This document shows, one piece after another, positions 1 through 7,945 of a stretch of 64,000 nt of DNA. The translations under genes were made by a program, and so were the position numbers. The first letter of the stretch is position 1. Every line of letters starts with the position of its first letter. Under the pieces are notes generated by a model. That model ran no database searches. It was not told the origin of the DNA and saw nothing but the letters and a program-made list of their open reading frames with translations. The stretch is from Methanomassiliicoccus sp. (lineage in GTDB: Archaea > Thermoplasmatota > Thermoplasmata > Methanomassiliicoccales > Methanomassiliicoccaceae). Location: NCBI GenBank assembly GCA_033485155.1, contig JAWQJJ010000002.1, forward strand, positions 124,001 to 188,000, given 5' to 3'.

Positions 1-155
1 GAGACCGGAACGAAGCTCTTACAACGGGCGCAGCTGTCGCAGCTATCGCCCGTACAACGCTCCGTCATCGTGGTACAGGCGTCGATCTCCTTACCGTCGC
101 CATCGGCCTTGATGCAGAAGTCACAACAGTCATTGAAGATCAGTTCTACGCTCAG
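1..155 (-). CDS. small cysteine-rich protein, partial at window edge
   Basis: This minus-strand frame runs off the left edge. About 50 residues are visible and eight or nine are cysteines: a CCDFC cluster near the start, then single cysteines spaced a few residues apart and ending in CDSCARC. That density is hard to explain as an antisense shadow and suggests a metal-binding (zinc or iron-sulfur) or disulfide-rich protein. No ATG, GTG or TTG is in frame. The best start is a CTG at 155 that overlaps the TGA of the upstream small gene, with a GGGAGGTG sequence just before it, so translation may be coupled. The family is not recognised, and the start codon is the weakest part of the call. Confidence 0.4.
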   Translation of the reverse strand, partial: MSVELIFNDCCDFCIKADGDGKEIDACTTMTERCTGDSCDSCARCKSFVPV

Positions 156-346
156 AGGCCCACCTCCCGGCGTAGCGGATAGAGGGGGTTTCGGCAGGGT
201 CCGTTGTGAGGTATGCCGCAGAGTGGGCAATCCGGAACAGAAGTTATGGCAAGCCCGCTAGAAGCAAGGAGTGATTTCATCCTCTCAACTTGCTCCCTGA
301 GTCCTTCGCCAGTATCCGAAATTTGAGAAAAGGAGTTATACCTCAC
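152..346 (-). CDS. small zinc-ribbon-like protein
   Basis: This 64-residue frame from a GTG at 346 (or 42 residues from an ATG at 280) has a short amphipathic helix-like stretch containing REQVERMKSLLAS, then a CPLCG knuckle followed by HN and GPC. Two or three metal ligands in about 12 residues suggest half of a zinc ribbon. Its stop overlaps the proposed start of the cysteine-rich frame to its left, so the two may form a small operon. It lies head-to-head with the hydantoinase-type gene at 407. The function is unknown. No clear ribosome-binding site decides between the two starts. Confidence 0.4.
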   Translation of the reverse strand: MRYNSFSQISDTGEGLREQVERMKSLLASSGLAITSVPDCPLCGIPHNGPCRNPLYPLRREVGL

Positions 347-406
347 CAGGCGCTTGCCGCCAGTCGGCGAGATCTCGCTAGGCAACCTCGGAAGTGACGA
401 TTCGGA

Positions 407-2374
407 ATGACCATCGACGTTAGCAACGGCATCATTTATGGGTTGGGGATCGACACCGGCGGCACCTATACCGACGCAGCGATACTGGACCTCCGCACTA
501 AAAAGGTCCTGTTCAAGGCCAAGGCCCGCACAACTCATCACCAGCTGAGCATCGGGCTGGGAGAAGCCATCGACAATGTCTTGGATGCCTTCGGGTCGCG
601 GTCGTTCGACCCCAGCCTGGTGGGGGTGTCCACGACCCTTGCCACCAATTCCATCCTTGAAGGCAAAGGGGGCCAGGTAGGCCTCATCGGTCTGGGCTGG
701 AAGCCACAGGACGGGTGGGACCTGGGCGCCAGTATCCAGAGGTTCGTCGGAGGAGGCCATGACGTCAGAGGCCGGTCCGTCGGTCTCTTGGATGTCGAAG
801 GCATCGAAGCGGCGGCCCGGGATATGAAGGGACGGGTTGATAGTGTGGTCGTGTCCGGCCTGTTCAGCGTTCACAACCCCTATCATGAGATCGAGGCAGG
901 GAAGCTCGTAGGCCAGCGACATGGCATTCCCACCGTCCTAGCTCATCAGCTCACCGGGGAACTGGGGATTCATGAGCGCACAGTGACAGCAGTGCTCAAC
1001 GCTCGCCTGATCCCCGTCCTCCAGGACTTCCTCTCCCGCGTGGAAGGCATCCTTGCCGACCGCCAGATAGCCGCCCCGGTGATGGTATTCAAGGGGGACG
1101 GAACGTTGATGAACATGCGCACGGCGATGGAACGACCGGTGGACACCATCCTGTCCGGCCCGGCGGCCAGCGCCATGGGCGGAGGGGTGCTCGCGGGTAT
1201 CGACGACTGCGTGGTGGTGGATATGGGAGGCACTTCGACCGATATCGCGGTATTGGAGAACGGCGTGCCGAAGGTCACCTCGGAAGGCTCTATGGTCGGT
1301 CAGTGGAGGACCAGGGTAGAGGCTGTAGACATGTGGACAACCGCCTTGGGCGGCGACTCTGAGGTCCGGGCAGGGAGGACCACCAAACTGATCATCGGAC
1401 CTGAACGGGTGGTCCCGCTATGTTTCGCCTCCCAGGAGCATCCTGGGCTGATAGCCAAGATGTCCGCGTTGAGTGAAGCGCGGTTCCTAATTGCACCGCC
1501 CCAGCAACACCGTCTGTCGCCCTCGGAGGATCGCATCGTCGCCTTTCTGCGGAAGAACGGTCCCACGACTCCTGGAGAGCTCAAGAGAGAGATGGAAGAC
1601 ATCATCCTGCTGGACTCGCACCTCCGGGACCTTCGGGCCAGAGGCATAGTACAGGGCATCGGCCTAACCCCGACCGACGTCCTCCATGCCTGCGGTGTTT
1701 TCATCAGGGGCGATCGGGAAGCATCCCGGGTCGGCGTCCGCCTCTACGCCAGCGTGCTAGGGATAGAAGATGACGAGCTTATCCAGGAGGTCATGCGTTC
1801 GGTCACCGCTCGCATCGCCGATGAGGTGATGCACAAGCTATTGTCCGATGAATTGGGGGCACTGCCCGACTCGCCATCGTTCAAGGGTGTCATGGACCTT
1901 ATTACTGGTCGAAGGTGCTGCCCGACGATAAGCCTCAAAGCCCAGGTGAATCGCCCCATCGTCGGGCTGGGCGCTCCGGCTAGGGTCTTCATCTCACCCC
2001 TAGCCGAGATCCTGGGAGCCAGGGTCATCATCCCCGAGGACCACGACGTAGGGAACGCCGTGGGCGCGGTCTGCGGGCAGGTGTCCGAGTTCGTGGACGT
2101 GTTCGTCTACCCCCGGGAGAAGGGTTATGCGGTGTTCTCCTCGCTCAATGCCCCATTCCCCTGTGGGGGTGAGGACGAAGCGGTGAGGAAGGCCAAGGAG
2201 CTTGCGACCAGGTATGCGTTGGAGCGGGCGCGGGCCGCGGGTGGGACGGACCTTGTTGTCGATCTCAGGGTGGAGGAGGAGCGAGGTCTCTCCAACAGCA
2301 CCCTCCAGTCTGACGAGCTGGTCCAGATGAGGGTCCGGGCCCGGGCGGTCGGTCGGCCATCAGTCGAGCTCTAG
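407..2374 (+). CDS. hydantoinase/oxoprolinase family protein (HyuA-type ASKHA fold)
   Basis: This 655-residue protein belongs to the HyuA/oxoprolinase family of ATP-using enzymes with an actin-like fold. The first phosphate loop GIDTGGTYTD is at residues 14-23 and the second, VVDMGGTSTD, is near 270. Between them lies a long alpha/beta region, and near 310 there is a glycine-rich GGDSEVR segment. Residues about 365-430 resemble a small helical insert. The gene faces the UroD-mtrA-mtrH operon tail to tail and the two stop codons share one CTAG (2371-2374). Its placement beside a corrinoid methyltransferase cluster suggests it may serve that cluster, for example in ATP-dependent corrinoid reactivation or substrate activation. 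That role is inference. True hydantoinase activity cannot be read from the sequence. Confidence 0.85.
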   Translation: MTIDVSNGIIYGLGIDTGGTYTDAAILDLRTKKVLFKAKARTTHHQLSIGLGEAIDNVLDAFGSRSFDPSLVGVSTTLATNSILEGKGGQVGLIGLGWKPQDGWDLGASIQRFVGGGHDVRGRSVGLLDVEGIEAAARDMKGRVDSVVVSGLFSVHNPYHEIEAGKLVGQRHGIPTVLAHQLTGELGIHERTVTAVLNARLIPVLQDFLSRVEGILADRQIAAPVMVFKGDGTLMNMRTAMERPVDTILSGPAASAMGGGVLAGIDDCVVVDMGGTSTDIAVLENGVPKVTSEGSMVGQWRTRVEAVDMWTTALGGDSEVRAGRTTKLIIGPERVVPLCFASQEHPGLIAKMSALSEARFLIAPPQQHRLSPSEDRIVAFLRKNGPTTPGELKREMEDIILLDSHLRDLRARGIVQGIGLTPTDVLHACGVFIRGDREASRVGVRLYASVLGIEDDELIQEVMRSVTARIADEVMHKLLSDELGALPDSPSFKGVMDLITGRRCCPTISLKAQVNRPIVGLGAPARVFISPLAEILGARVIIPEDHDVGNAVGAVCGQVSEFVDVFVYPREKGYAVFSSLNAPFPCGGEDEAVRKAKELATRYALERARAAGGTDLVVDLRVEEERGLSNSTLQSDELVQMRVRARAVGRPSVEL

Positions 2375-3261
2375 AGGTCGGTGGCAGCCTGTCTCATCAT
2401 CTCGTCGGCGAAGGACGCGGCGTAGAACACGCGGCGGGCGTGCTCCAGGGGCCCGTAGACCACGAAATCCCCTCCCGCCATAATGGGCATGACCGCCGAG
2501 GCCTCGTCCACGTACTGGTACAGCTTGCGGTCCTCCCTCGCTATGGACGTCAGAGGACGATACGACTCCACCGCGTTATGAAGGGCGCATCCGGCGGGCA
2601 GCCCCCACTTCGCCTTAGCCACCATTATCGCCCTCAGAGCGGAGCCTGCCCCCTGCTCGGCAGCCATCACTGCGGTGTCGACAAGCGGCCTCGTTATCCC
2701 GGCCTGGCGGGCGAGATCGATGAGCCCCGATGGAAGGATACCGCCCCCGTCCTCGAGCAGATAGATCTTACCCTTCAGGTCGGTGTCCCGGGGATTGAAG
2801 GCCATGAGGACCGCGGCGGTGACGCGTGCGTCCCTCACCGCCTCAAGCTCCTCCGAAGTGGTCCCGGCCGATAGAGAATTGTAGATGACTCGTTCGGAGA
2901 TGCCCATCTCCCTCGCCGCCCGGGCGCCGGACAGCCGGACCTCGGCGCTTGGAGAGTCGATGAACAAGGGCATCGATGTCAGGTCGACCGCCTTTCTAAG
3001 GTGGGCCTCCATGGCCTCCGCGGTCTCGGCAAAGAGCATGACTCCACCAGGGGTCGATGTCTCCTCAGCCGCCGCCGCAAGGGATGTGAGCAAGCGCTCG
3101 AACGATCCCTCCTTGCATCGGCCGGTGACGCGATCCTCGATAATGCTATGACGAGGGTAGCCCAATGAGCCGATCATCACCGTGCGATGCTTCCCCGGTT
3201 GTCCTCCGAACCGGACTCCAGAGATCTCGAACTCCTCCTGCTGGCTGTGGAACCGTATCAC
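2371..3261 (-). CDS. mtrH-like: MtrH-like tetrahydropterin methyltransferase
   Basis: This 296-residue protein matches subunit H of tetrahydromethanopterin S-methyltransferase along its length. It opens with FHSQQEEFEISGVRFGGQPG, continues with an MIGSLGY strand, and has an LFIDSP segment typical of the TIM-barrel pterin-binding fold. In the family, MtrH moves a methyl group between a corrinoid protein and tetrahydromethanopterin. The start is a GTG at 3261, directly after the stop of the mtrA-like gene and preceded by a GGGGGTG Shine-Dalgarno sequence inside it, so the two are surely co-translated. No mtrB-G genes are nearby, so this is not the sodium-pumping complex. A dedicated soluble methyltransfer system is more likely. 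The pterin used (H4MPT or H4folate) is unknown. Confidence 0.87.
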   Translation of the reverse strand: MIRFHSQQEEFEISGVRFGGQPGKHRTVMIGSLGYPRHSIIEDRVTGRCKEGSFERLLTSLAAAAEETSTPGGVMLFAETAEAMEAHLRKAVDLTSMPLFIDSPSAEVRLSGARAAREMGISERVIYNSLSAGTTSEELEAVRDARVTAAVLMAFNPRDTDLKGKIYLLEDGGGILPSGLIDLARQAGITRPLVDTAVMAAEQGAGSALRAIMVAKAKWGLPAGCALHNAVESYRPLTSIAREDRKLYQYVDEASAVMPIMAGGDFVVYGPLEHARRVFYAASFADEMMRQAATDL

Positions 3262-3262
3262 C

Positions 3263-4075
3263 TTATTGCACCCCCTTCAGGTATCTCTGCAACCGCCCCG
3301 CGAGCTCTACTGAGGGCACCATCCTTACTACCCCGTCGACCGGATCGAGGATCACCCGGAACTCGGAGGACACGATGGCAATGTCGGTCCAGGTGCTCAG
3401 CCGCTCGCTCGGCATCCTGAGCATCTGCCCCACGAAGTCGTCGGCCAGGCGGTTCAACTGGCGGGCGATGCTCTCTCCCTCGGCCCGCAGCGCACTGCCG
3501 GTGGATGTGAGCGCCGGGGCTGTCAACGGCCCCGGATCTCGGTCCCGGCATTCCTTTATCGCTCTCGCCAGTTCTTCGACGCTCGGCGGGTCGAGCACGT
3601 ACTCGGGATCGTAGGCCACGATCTCCGTCACCTCCTTCACGTGCACCAGATCGACGACCTCCACCTGCTGGCGGAAGCGCTCGACCGCCTCCCGGGACAG
3701 GTTGCAGAGGAAGGGGATGGCCGAACGGGAGCCGATGATTCTCATCTGGTCGTCCACACCGTTTCGGTGCAGGGAAAGGATGGCATTGGCCGGAAAGTGG
3801 CCGAACTCCTCCCGGCCGCAGACGATGAGGAACCGGATGGTATGATTGCTCACGATGTTCGTCACTACCTTCTCCAATCCCATGTTCTCCGTCTTCATCG
3901 TCCCCTTGATGGCATATCCCTCCTCAAGGTCCACCCTTCCCCGCCCGATGATCAGAACCGCCACCGGACTGCTCGGGTCACTCACCACATAATCTCCGGG
4001 GACCAGAGGCCAGGCGCGCCCATCTTCCTCGGGCCGGGCAAGTTCGACTTTTCCCACAATGTCCATGGGGTTCAC
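3263..4075 (-). CDS. mtrA-like: MtrA-like soluble corrinoid protein
   Basis: This 270-residue protein resembles the corrinoid-binding domain of MtrA: WPLVPGDYVVSDPSSPVAV at 22-40, KTENMGLEKVV at 61-71, and EEFGHFPAN at 89-97. His93 aligns with the cobalt-coordinating histidine of MtrA. The canonical C-terminal membrane anchor is absent. Instead there is a soluble tail of about 130 residues ending in an EFRVILDP segment, possibly a DUF4346-type domain. The GTG start at 4075 overlaps the TGA of the upstream methyltransferase gene (GTGA), and an ATG three codons later is an alternative. It probably carries the methyl group between the UroD-type enzyme and the MtrH-like enzyme encoded on either side. 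Confidence 0.85.
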   Translation of the reverse strand: MNPMDIVGKVELARPEEDGRAWPLVPGDYVVSDPSSPVAVLIIGRGRVDLEEGYAIKGTMKTENMGLEKVVTNIVSNHTIRFLIVCGREEFGHFPANAILSLHRNGVDDQMRIIGSRSAIPFLCNLSREAVERFRQQVEVVDLVHVKEVTEIVAYDPEYVLDPPSVEELARAIKECRDRDPGPLTAPALTSTGSALRAEGESIARQLNRLADDFVGQMLRMPSERLSTWTDIAIVSSEFRVILDPVDGVVRMVPSVELAGRLQRYLKGVQ

Positions 4076-5112
4076 TCCCTCACCCGCCGGCCGTAGCGTT
4101 CCACGCTGTCCCTGAGCCGCTTGATATTTTCCACAGGGGTTTTATACCCCATCTCGCAACCCGGTCCGACGATGATCCCCGGGCCGGGACCCCATTGATC
4201 CAGCGTGCCTTTCACCGTTTTCTCCACCTGATCGGGTGTCCCCGACTGAAGCAGCTCAGCGTGGTCGATGCCGGCGATCATGCACGCCTTCCCCCTGACC
4301 GCATCGAAAACCTCCGCGGGGTCCACGTACTTGAGGTGGAGGTGGATGGCCGTCGGACCATACTCCATCTGCGTGGACCAGAACGGACGGGCCGCGCAAT
4401 TGTGGCATATCGTCCTCAGCCCGTTCTCGCGGTATGAGCGTACCGTCTCGTGCATGTACTTCCCGTCGAACTGGGCGTACTGCTCCAGACTTACCATCTC
4501 CCCGCCAGCGGTGCCGTTCTCGATGAAGACCTCCTCCACTCCAATCTCCCTCAGGGCTTCTCCGTACGCCCGGGAGGATTCGGTCAGCACCCCCAGCGCT
4601 TTGGCGGTGACATCGGGGTCGGTGAAGTAGGTCATCATCACGTTCTCCAGACCGAACAGCTCGGAGGCGATGACCGCCGGCGAGTTGATGCAGCCGACCA
4701 CCGCCACCTCTTTGCCTACTTCGTCCATCATGATCGATGCCGCCCGTAGGGGAACCGACCAGAACCTGTCCTTCCGCGGATCGACCGGTGTGAGCTTATC
4801 CACTTCGCTCAACTCCACATACCTGTCCACCCGGGGATAGAAATCCCTCTCAGGCCACTTCCATACCATGCCATGGGCCTGGGCCTCGATCAGGATGTCC
4901 CCCCATCCCGCCATCACATTGTCGAAACCGTACATCCGGTAGGAGGCCAGGGCAAGCTTGGAGAAGATATCTGGGTCATGAAACCCATCGTACCATCGCA
5001 GTCCGGTGTCCTGCAGCAGCCACTTTGCCGCTCCGAGGTGCTGGTAGAATAGCGGCACCCTGTCCGTCTCCTCTCCTTCCAGCGCGGCCTGGAACCGATC
5101 GCGGGGGATCAT
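4072..5112 (-). CDS. UroD/MtaA/CmuA-family methyltransferase
   Basis: This 346-residue protein has the uroporphyrinogen-decarboxylase fold used by methylcobamide methyltransferases such as MtaA, MtbA and CmuA. The zinc-site signature is present as His237-x-Cys239 (in TICHNCAA) with a distant Cys319 in GPGCEM, matching the HxC...C pattern of the methyltransferase branch and not the decarboxylase branch. It is the first gene of a three-gene operon with an MtrA-like corrinoid protein and an MtrH-like enzyme. It may therefore demethylate a small thiol, ether or amine substrate onto the corrinoid, or transfer from the corrinoid to coenzyme M. The substrate cannot be inferred from sequence alone. 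The ATG start is clear, and the cupin gene is transcribed divergently. Confidence 0.87.
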   Translation of the reverse strand: MIPRDRFQAALEGEETDRVPLFYQHLGAAKWLLQDTGLRWYDGFHDPDIFSKLALASYRMYGFDNVMAGWGDILIEAQAHGMVWKWPERDFYPRVDRYVELSEVDKLTPVDPRKDRFWSVPLRAASIMMDEVGKEVAVVGCINSPAVIASELFGLENVMMTYFTDPDVTAKALGVLTESSRAYGEALREIGVEEVFIENGTAGGEMVSLEQYAQFDGKYMHETVRSYRENGLRTICHNCAARPFWSTQMEYGPTAIHLHLKYVDPAEVFDAVRGKACMIAGIDHAELLQSGTPDQVEKTVKGTLDQWGPGPGIIVGPGCEMGYKTPVENIKRLRDSVERYGRRVRE

Positions 5113-5206
5113 GCACCTGAATCTCCGTCGAGAAGTAATAACACTAAGGTCGCCCGCGCCCCGAGCAGGCGCAAGTTTGAGGTCATGCTGTTACACTCTT
5201 TTATTC

Positions 5207-5617
5207 ATGACCAACAGCAAAGGGAAGAAGAAAGGGTTCAATTCAAACATAGAGAGGGACACCTTGGACAATACCAATTTCCGCAAGGTCATGTACACAG
5301 CCAAGTACAGCCAGCTGGTCCTAATGTGCTTGAAGCCGGGTGAGGAGATTGGCATGGAGGCCCACGATGATGGGGATCAGTTCTTCCGTTTCGAGGAGGG
5401 TGAGGGTATGGTCTCGATCGACGGCCATGAGTACAAGGTCAAGGATGGGAGCGCAGTGGTCATACCTGCAGGAGCGATGCACAACGTGACCAACACCGGC
5501 AAGGATCTGCTAAAGATGTACACAATCTATTCTCCCCCAGAGCACCAGGATGGAACGTTGCACAAGACCAAGGCTGAGGTCAAGGAAGAGCACTTTGACG
5601 GCAAGACCACGGAGTGA
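5207..5617 (+). CDS. cupin-domain protein
   Basis: This 136-residue single-domain cupin has a charged leader, then the first motif EIGMEAHDDGDQFFRFEEGEG and the second motif VVIPAGAMHNVTN. The metal ligands of a standard cupin (two His, Glu, His) are only partly kept: AHDDGDQ has one histidine, and the second motif supplies MHN. The start is the ATG at 5207. A longer in-frame extension upstream overlaps the divergent methyltransferase and was rejected. No strong Shine-Dalgarno sequence precedes the ATG, so it may be leaderless. The role is unknown. Such small cupins are often isomerases or ligand-binding proteins. Confidence 0.85.
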   Translation: MTNSKGKKKGFNSNIERDTLDNTNFRKVMYTAKYSQLVLMCLKPGEEIGMEAHDDGDQFFRFEEGEGMVSIDGHEYKVKDGSAVVIPAGAMHNVTNTGKDLLKMYTIYSPPEHQDGTLHKTKAEVKEEHFDGKTTE

Positions 5618-5688
5618 ACAGCAAACCTCTTTCTTACTTTCTCATCAGATTAATCTGGAGGTATGCGTTCTCAGGAAAGGAGATTGAG

Positions 5689-6207
5689 ATGGCGGGAAGT
5701 CGAACAATGGGGGCGGATGACGACGGCATATATGTACGGTTCAGTGAGGAGCTGGGCTTGTACATCGAAATGGTCATCAAGGGAGGAGAGGTGGAAGCGG
5801 TGAGTCTGACGGTGGAAGCCCCGAGTGAGCCTTACCGAACTGACCATCCATTCTTGGAAAGGGTTATTGGGCACATCGCCACCGGAAGGGACGACCTGAG
5901 GGACATCCCGGTGCACCTGGTGACCTCTTCCTTTGATCACCAGGTACTGGAGGCTTTGCGGGAGATCCCCTCCGGCCAGGTGATGAGTTATGGGGAGGTG
6001 GCCAGAAAGCTTGGCCGCCCTCGTGCGGCGAGAGCGGTGGGGAACGCCTGCGCCCGGAATCCGGTGCCAATAATAATCCCCTGTCACCGCGTGGTCCCTG
6101 CCTCTGGGCGTCTCGGTAATTATTCGGGTGGCGGCGGCCCACGGACCAAAGAGGCGATCCTGGAAAGAGAAGGCGCGCTCGGCGGGCCGAAGGAAAAAAA
6201 GCTCTAA
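5689..6207 (+). CDS. ogt: methylated-DNA--protein-cysteine methyltransferase
   Basis: This protein removes alkyl groups from O6-alkylguanine onto its own cysteine, repairing DNA in a suicide reaction. The signature IIIPCHRVVPASGRLGNYSGG carries the acceptor cysteine, and the helix-turn-helix segment SGQVMSYGEVARKLGRPRAARAVG is intact. The start chosen is the ATG at 5689, preceded by AAAGGAGAT. This gives 172 residues, the usual size for the family, and drops an upstream extension that reads as a non-homologous hydrophobic stretch. It sits 71 bases after the cupin gene and could share a transcript. Confidence 0.93.
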   Translation: MAGSRTMGADDDGIYVRFSEELGLYIEMVIKGGEVEAVSLTVEAPSEPYRTDHPFLERVIGHIATGRDDLRDIPVHLVTSSFDHQVLEALREIPSGQVMSYGEVARKLGRPRAARAVGNACARNPVPIIIPCHRVVPASGRLGNYSGGGGPRTKEAILEREGALGGPKEKKL

Positions 6208-6261
6208 GGATCAGTTCTCTCAAGGGAATAAAATAAAGGTGGATGAGAAAAGGTTTAAGGT

Positions 6262-7713
6262 TCAGTTCAATTCCGCTTTTTCTTTGGTGCGGGCACTCAT
6301 TCTCTCCTTGTAGTTCTCCCGCTGAGAGTATAGCCACAGAGGTATGAAGAGGACTAGGACCCCGAACCCTACCATCGTCGGTACGATGCCATAGGCCAGG
6401 TTGTTGATGTACACGGCGCCGATCAGGAGGAAAGGCATCTGCAGGATGGCCAGGACCAATGCTATCCACTTCCATCCGCGTGGTGCCTTATATGGCCTCT
6501 CCAGATCCTTGAGGGCGGGATCCCGGCTCGCCTTGACATAGGCGAAGAGGGCGATGGCGAACACGAACACATAACCGATTGCGGACATGGCCAGAATAGC
6601 CACCGGGTTCCCCTGGAGGATGAACAGCAAAGCCAGGTTGAACAAGGCGATGACGAGAATCCCGCGCATAGGTTCGCCCTTGCGGTTGGTCTTGGCGAAC
6701 CAGCGCGGGAGGTTGCCTTCCAGGGCCATAGCATGCATGGCCCTGGCCCCGGCGGAGTAGCCGATCTGGATGAGAAGGATGCAAGCAAATACCATCAGCA
6801 AGATGACGATCGACCCGGCGAGGGAACCGAAGCACATGACCGCAACGCCGTACAGAGGGGAGATCGGTTCAGCGAGGACGCCTTCCACTCCCAGGGCTCC
6901 GATGACCGAGGTCTGGATCAGGACGTACATAATAAGGCACACGATGCCCGCGGCAAAGAGGGCTTTTGGTACGTCCACGGAGGGCTTTTGGTACTCTGGG
7001 CCATATACCGCGACCATCTCCCAGCAGCAGGCTGACCACTGGGCGATGACCACCAGCCCCAGGACCATCATCATATGGTCGCCGTCCCAGGTCCAATCAG
7101 CGGGGACCATGGCGGAGGTAAGGTTCTCCAGGTGGAAGTTGCCAGTGGCGAAAGGAGCTAGAGCGATAAGAGCGATGGGCACAATGGTCAGCATGCCTAC
7201 GATCAGCCCGAGCAACGCTCCTGACTTCAGCCCGGTGGAGGCGATGATGGCCAAACCTCCTAGGATGATGAGCCCTAGGATGATATTGAGCTGCAGTTGA
7301 TCCATTGCAGCGAGGTCCGGGAACACCGCCCCCAGGTAGTTGCTGATGATGATTATGAAGACTGCCAGCCCAGGCGCCCAGACCAACCAATAGGCCCATC
7401 CGCAGAATCCGCCGATGAACCGTCCCCGATCGAATCTCTTATTCTCGCCATCCTTCGACTTGAAGATCTCCTGGCAGAAGCCAGGTATACCTGAGGCGTT
7501 AGGGAAGGTGGTAGCTAGCTCAGCGAAGGCCATGTTCTGTATGAATCCCTGGATGACCGACAGTCCCCATAGCAGTACCGAGGCGGCCCACAGGAGCTCG
7601 ACCGTAATGCCGATGCTGGGGATGATGGCCAAAGGGATGCCTATGCCGATCAGGAAACCGTGCTTCCAACTTATGCATCGCTTGAGGCCGCATTGCTCGT
7701 TCGTATCTGTCAT
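6262..7713 (-). CDS. APC-superfamily permease
   Basis: This 483-residue polytopic protein has about twelve predicted membrane spans and the overall layout of the amino acid-polyamine-organocation superfamily. It includes a glycine-rich first span (FLIGIGIPLAIIPSIG) and a short charged loop with SKDGENKRFDRG between spans two and three. The C-terminus is a lysine- and glutamate-rich cytoplasmic tail. The substrate cannot be assigned. The gene is expressed from an upstream region that holds two near-identical 19-bp palindromes around a TATA box, so it is probably tightly regulated. Its location between a methyltransferase cluster and mtaCB makes an amine, amino acid or corrinoid-related substrate possible, but that is inference. 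Confidence 0.88.
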   Translation of the reverse strand: MTDTNEQCGLKRCISWKHGFLIGIGIPLAIIPSIGITVELLWAASVLLWGLSVIQGFIQNMAFAELATTFPNASGIPGFCQEIFKSKDGENKRFDRGRFIGGFCGWAYWLVWAPGLAVFIIIISNYLGAVFPDLAAMDQLQLNIILGLIILGGLAIIASTGLKSGALLGLIVGMLTIVPIALIALAPFATGNFHLENLTSAMVPADWTWDGDHMMMVLGLVVIAQWSACCWEMVAVYGPEYQKPSVDVPKALFAAGIVCLIMYVLIQTSVIGALGVEGVLAEPISPLYGVAVMCFGSLAGSIVILLMVFACILLIQIGYSAGARAMHAMALEGNLPRWFAKTNRKGEPMRGILVIALFNLALLFILQGNPVAILAMSAIGYVFVFAIALFAYVKASRDPALKDLERPYKAPRGWKWIALVLAILQMPFLLIGAVYINNLAYGIVPTMVGFGVLVLFIPLWLYSQRENYKERMSARTKEKAELN

Positions 7714-7827
7714 ATCTAGACTCCCAATGATCGAGGTTTGATGTTCGATTGTTAATGATCGATCATAAGCCGACCCAGCTTTCGCTAGGACAGCTGATCA
7801 TTCATAAGCCAGCAGGTCGCTGGAAGA

Positions 7828-7846
7828 GTTGGATGTTACATCCAAC
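7828..7846. promoter_or_regulatory. operator palindrome, copy 1
   Basis: This is a perfect inverted repeat, GTTGGATGTTACATCCAAC. It lies where transcription of the permease gene should start, about 25 bases downstream (minus direction) of a TATA box at 7868-7877. Its sequence nearly repeats at 7899-7917. A dimeric repressor binding here would block initiation. Confidence 0.7.
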
Positions 7847-7867
7847 GAAGCCTCGATTCAAGGGTAC

Positions 7868-7877
7868 GATATATAAT
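7868..7877 (-). promoter_or_regulatory. TATA box for the permease gene
   Basis: On the minus strand this reads CATTATATAT. It lies between the two palindromes and about 155 bases before the permease start codon, so the transcript would carry a leader of roughly 130 bases. Confidence 0.55.
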
Positions 7878-7898
7878 GTTTTACGCCCTGTAAACATA

Positions 7899-7917
7899 GT
7901 TGGATTATACATCCAAC
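7899..7917. promoter_or_regulatory. operator palindrome, copy 2
   Basis: GTTGGATTATACATCCAAC is a second inverted repeat with the same seven-base arms (GTTGGAT/ATCCAAC) and the same five-base spacing as the copy at 7828-7846. The copies are 71 bases apart, about seven helical turns, which would suit cooperative binding or looping. Confidence 0.7.
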
Positions 7918-7945
7918 TTGCTACGAGGTTAGGTCCCTTCTCAGT

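Noticed and set aside
152-922. 256-codon minus-strand frame through the start of the hydantoinase-type gene
   Set aside because: Only its last 64 codons lie outside the hydantoinase gene and look protein-like. The upstream part is an antisense shadow, so only the short frame is listed.
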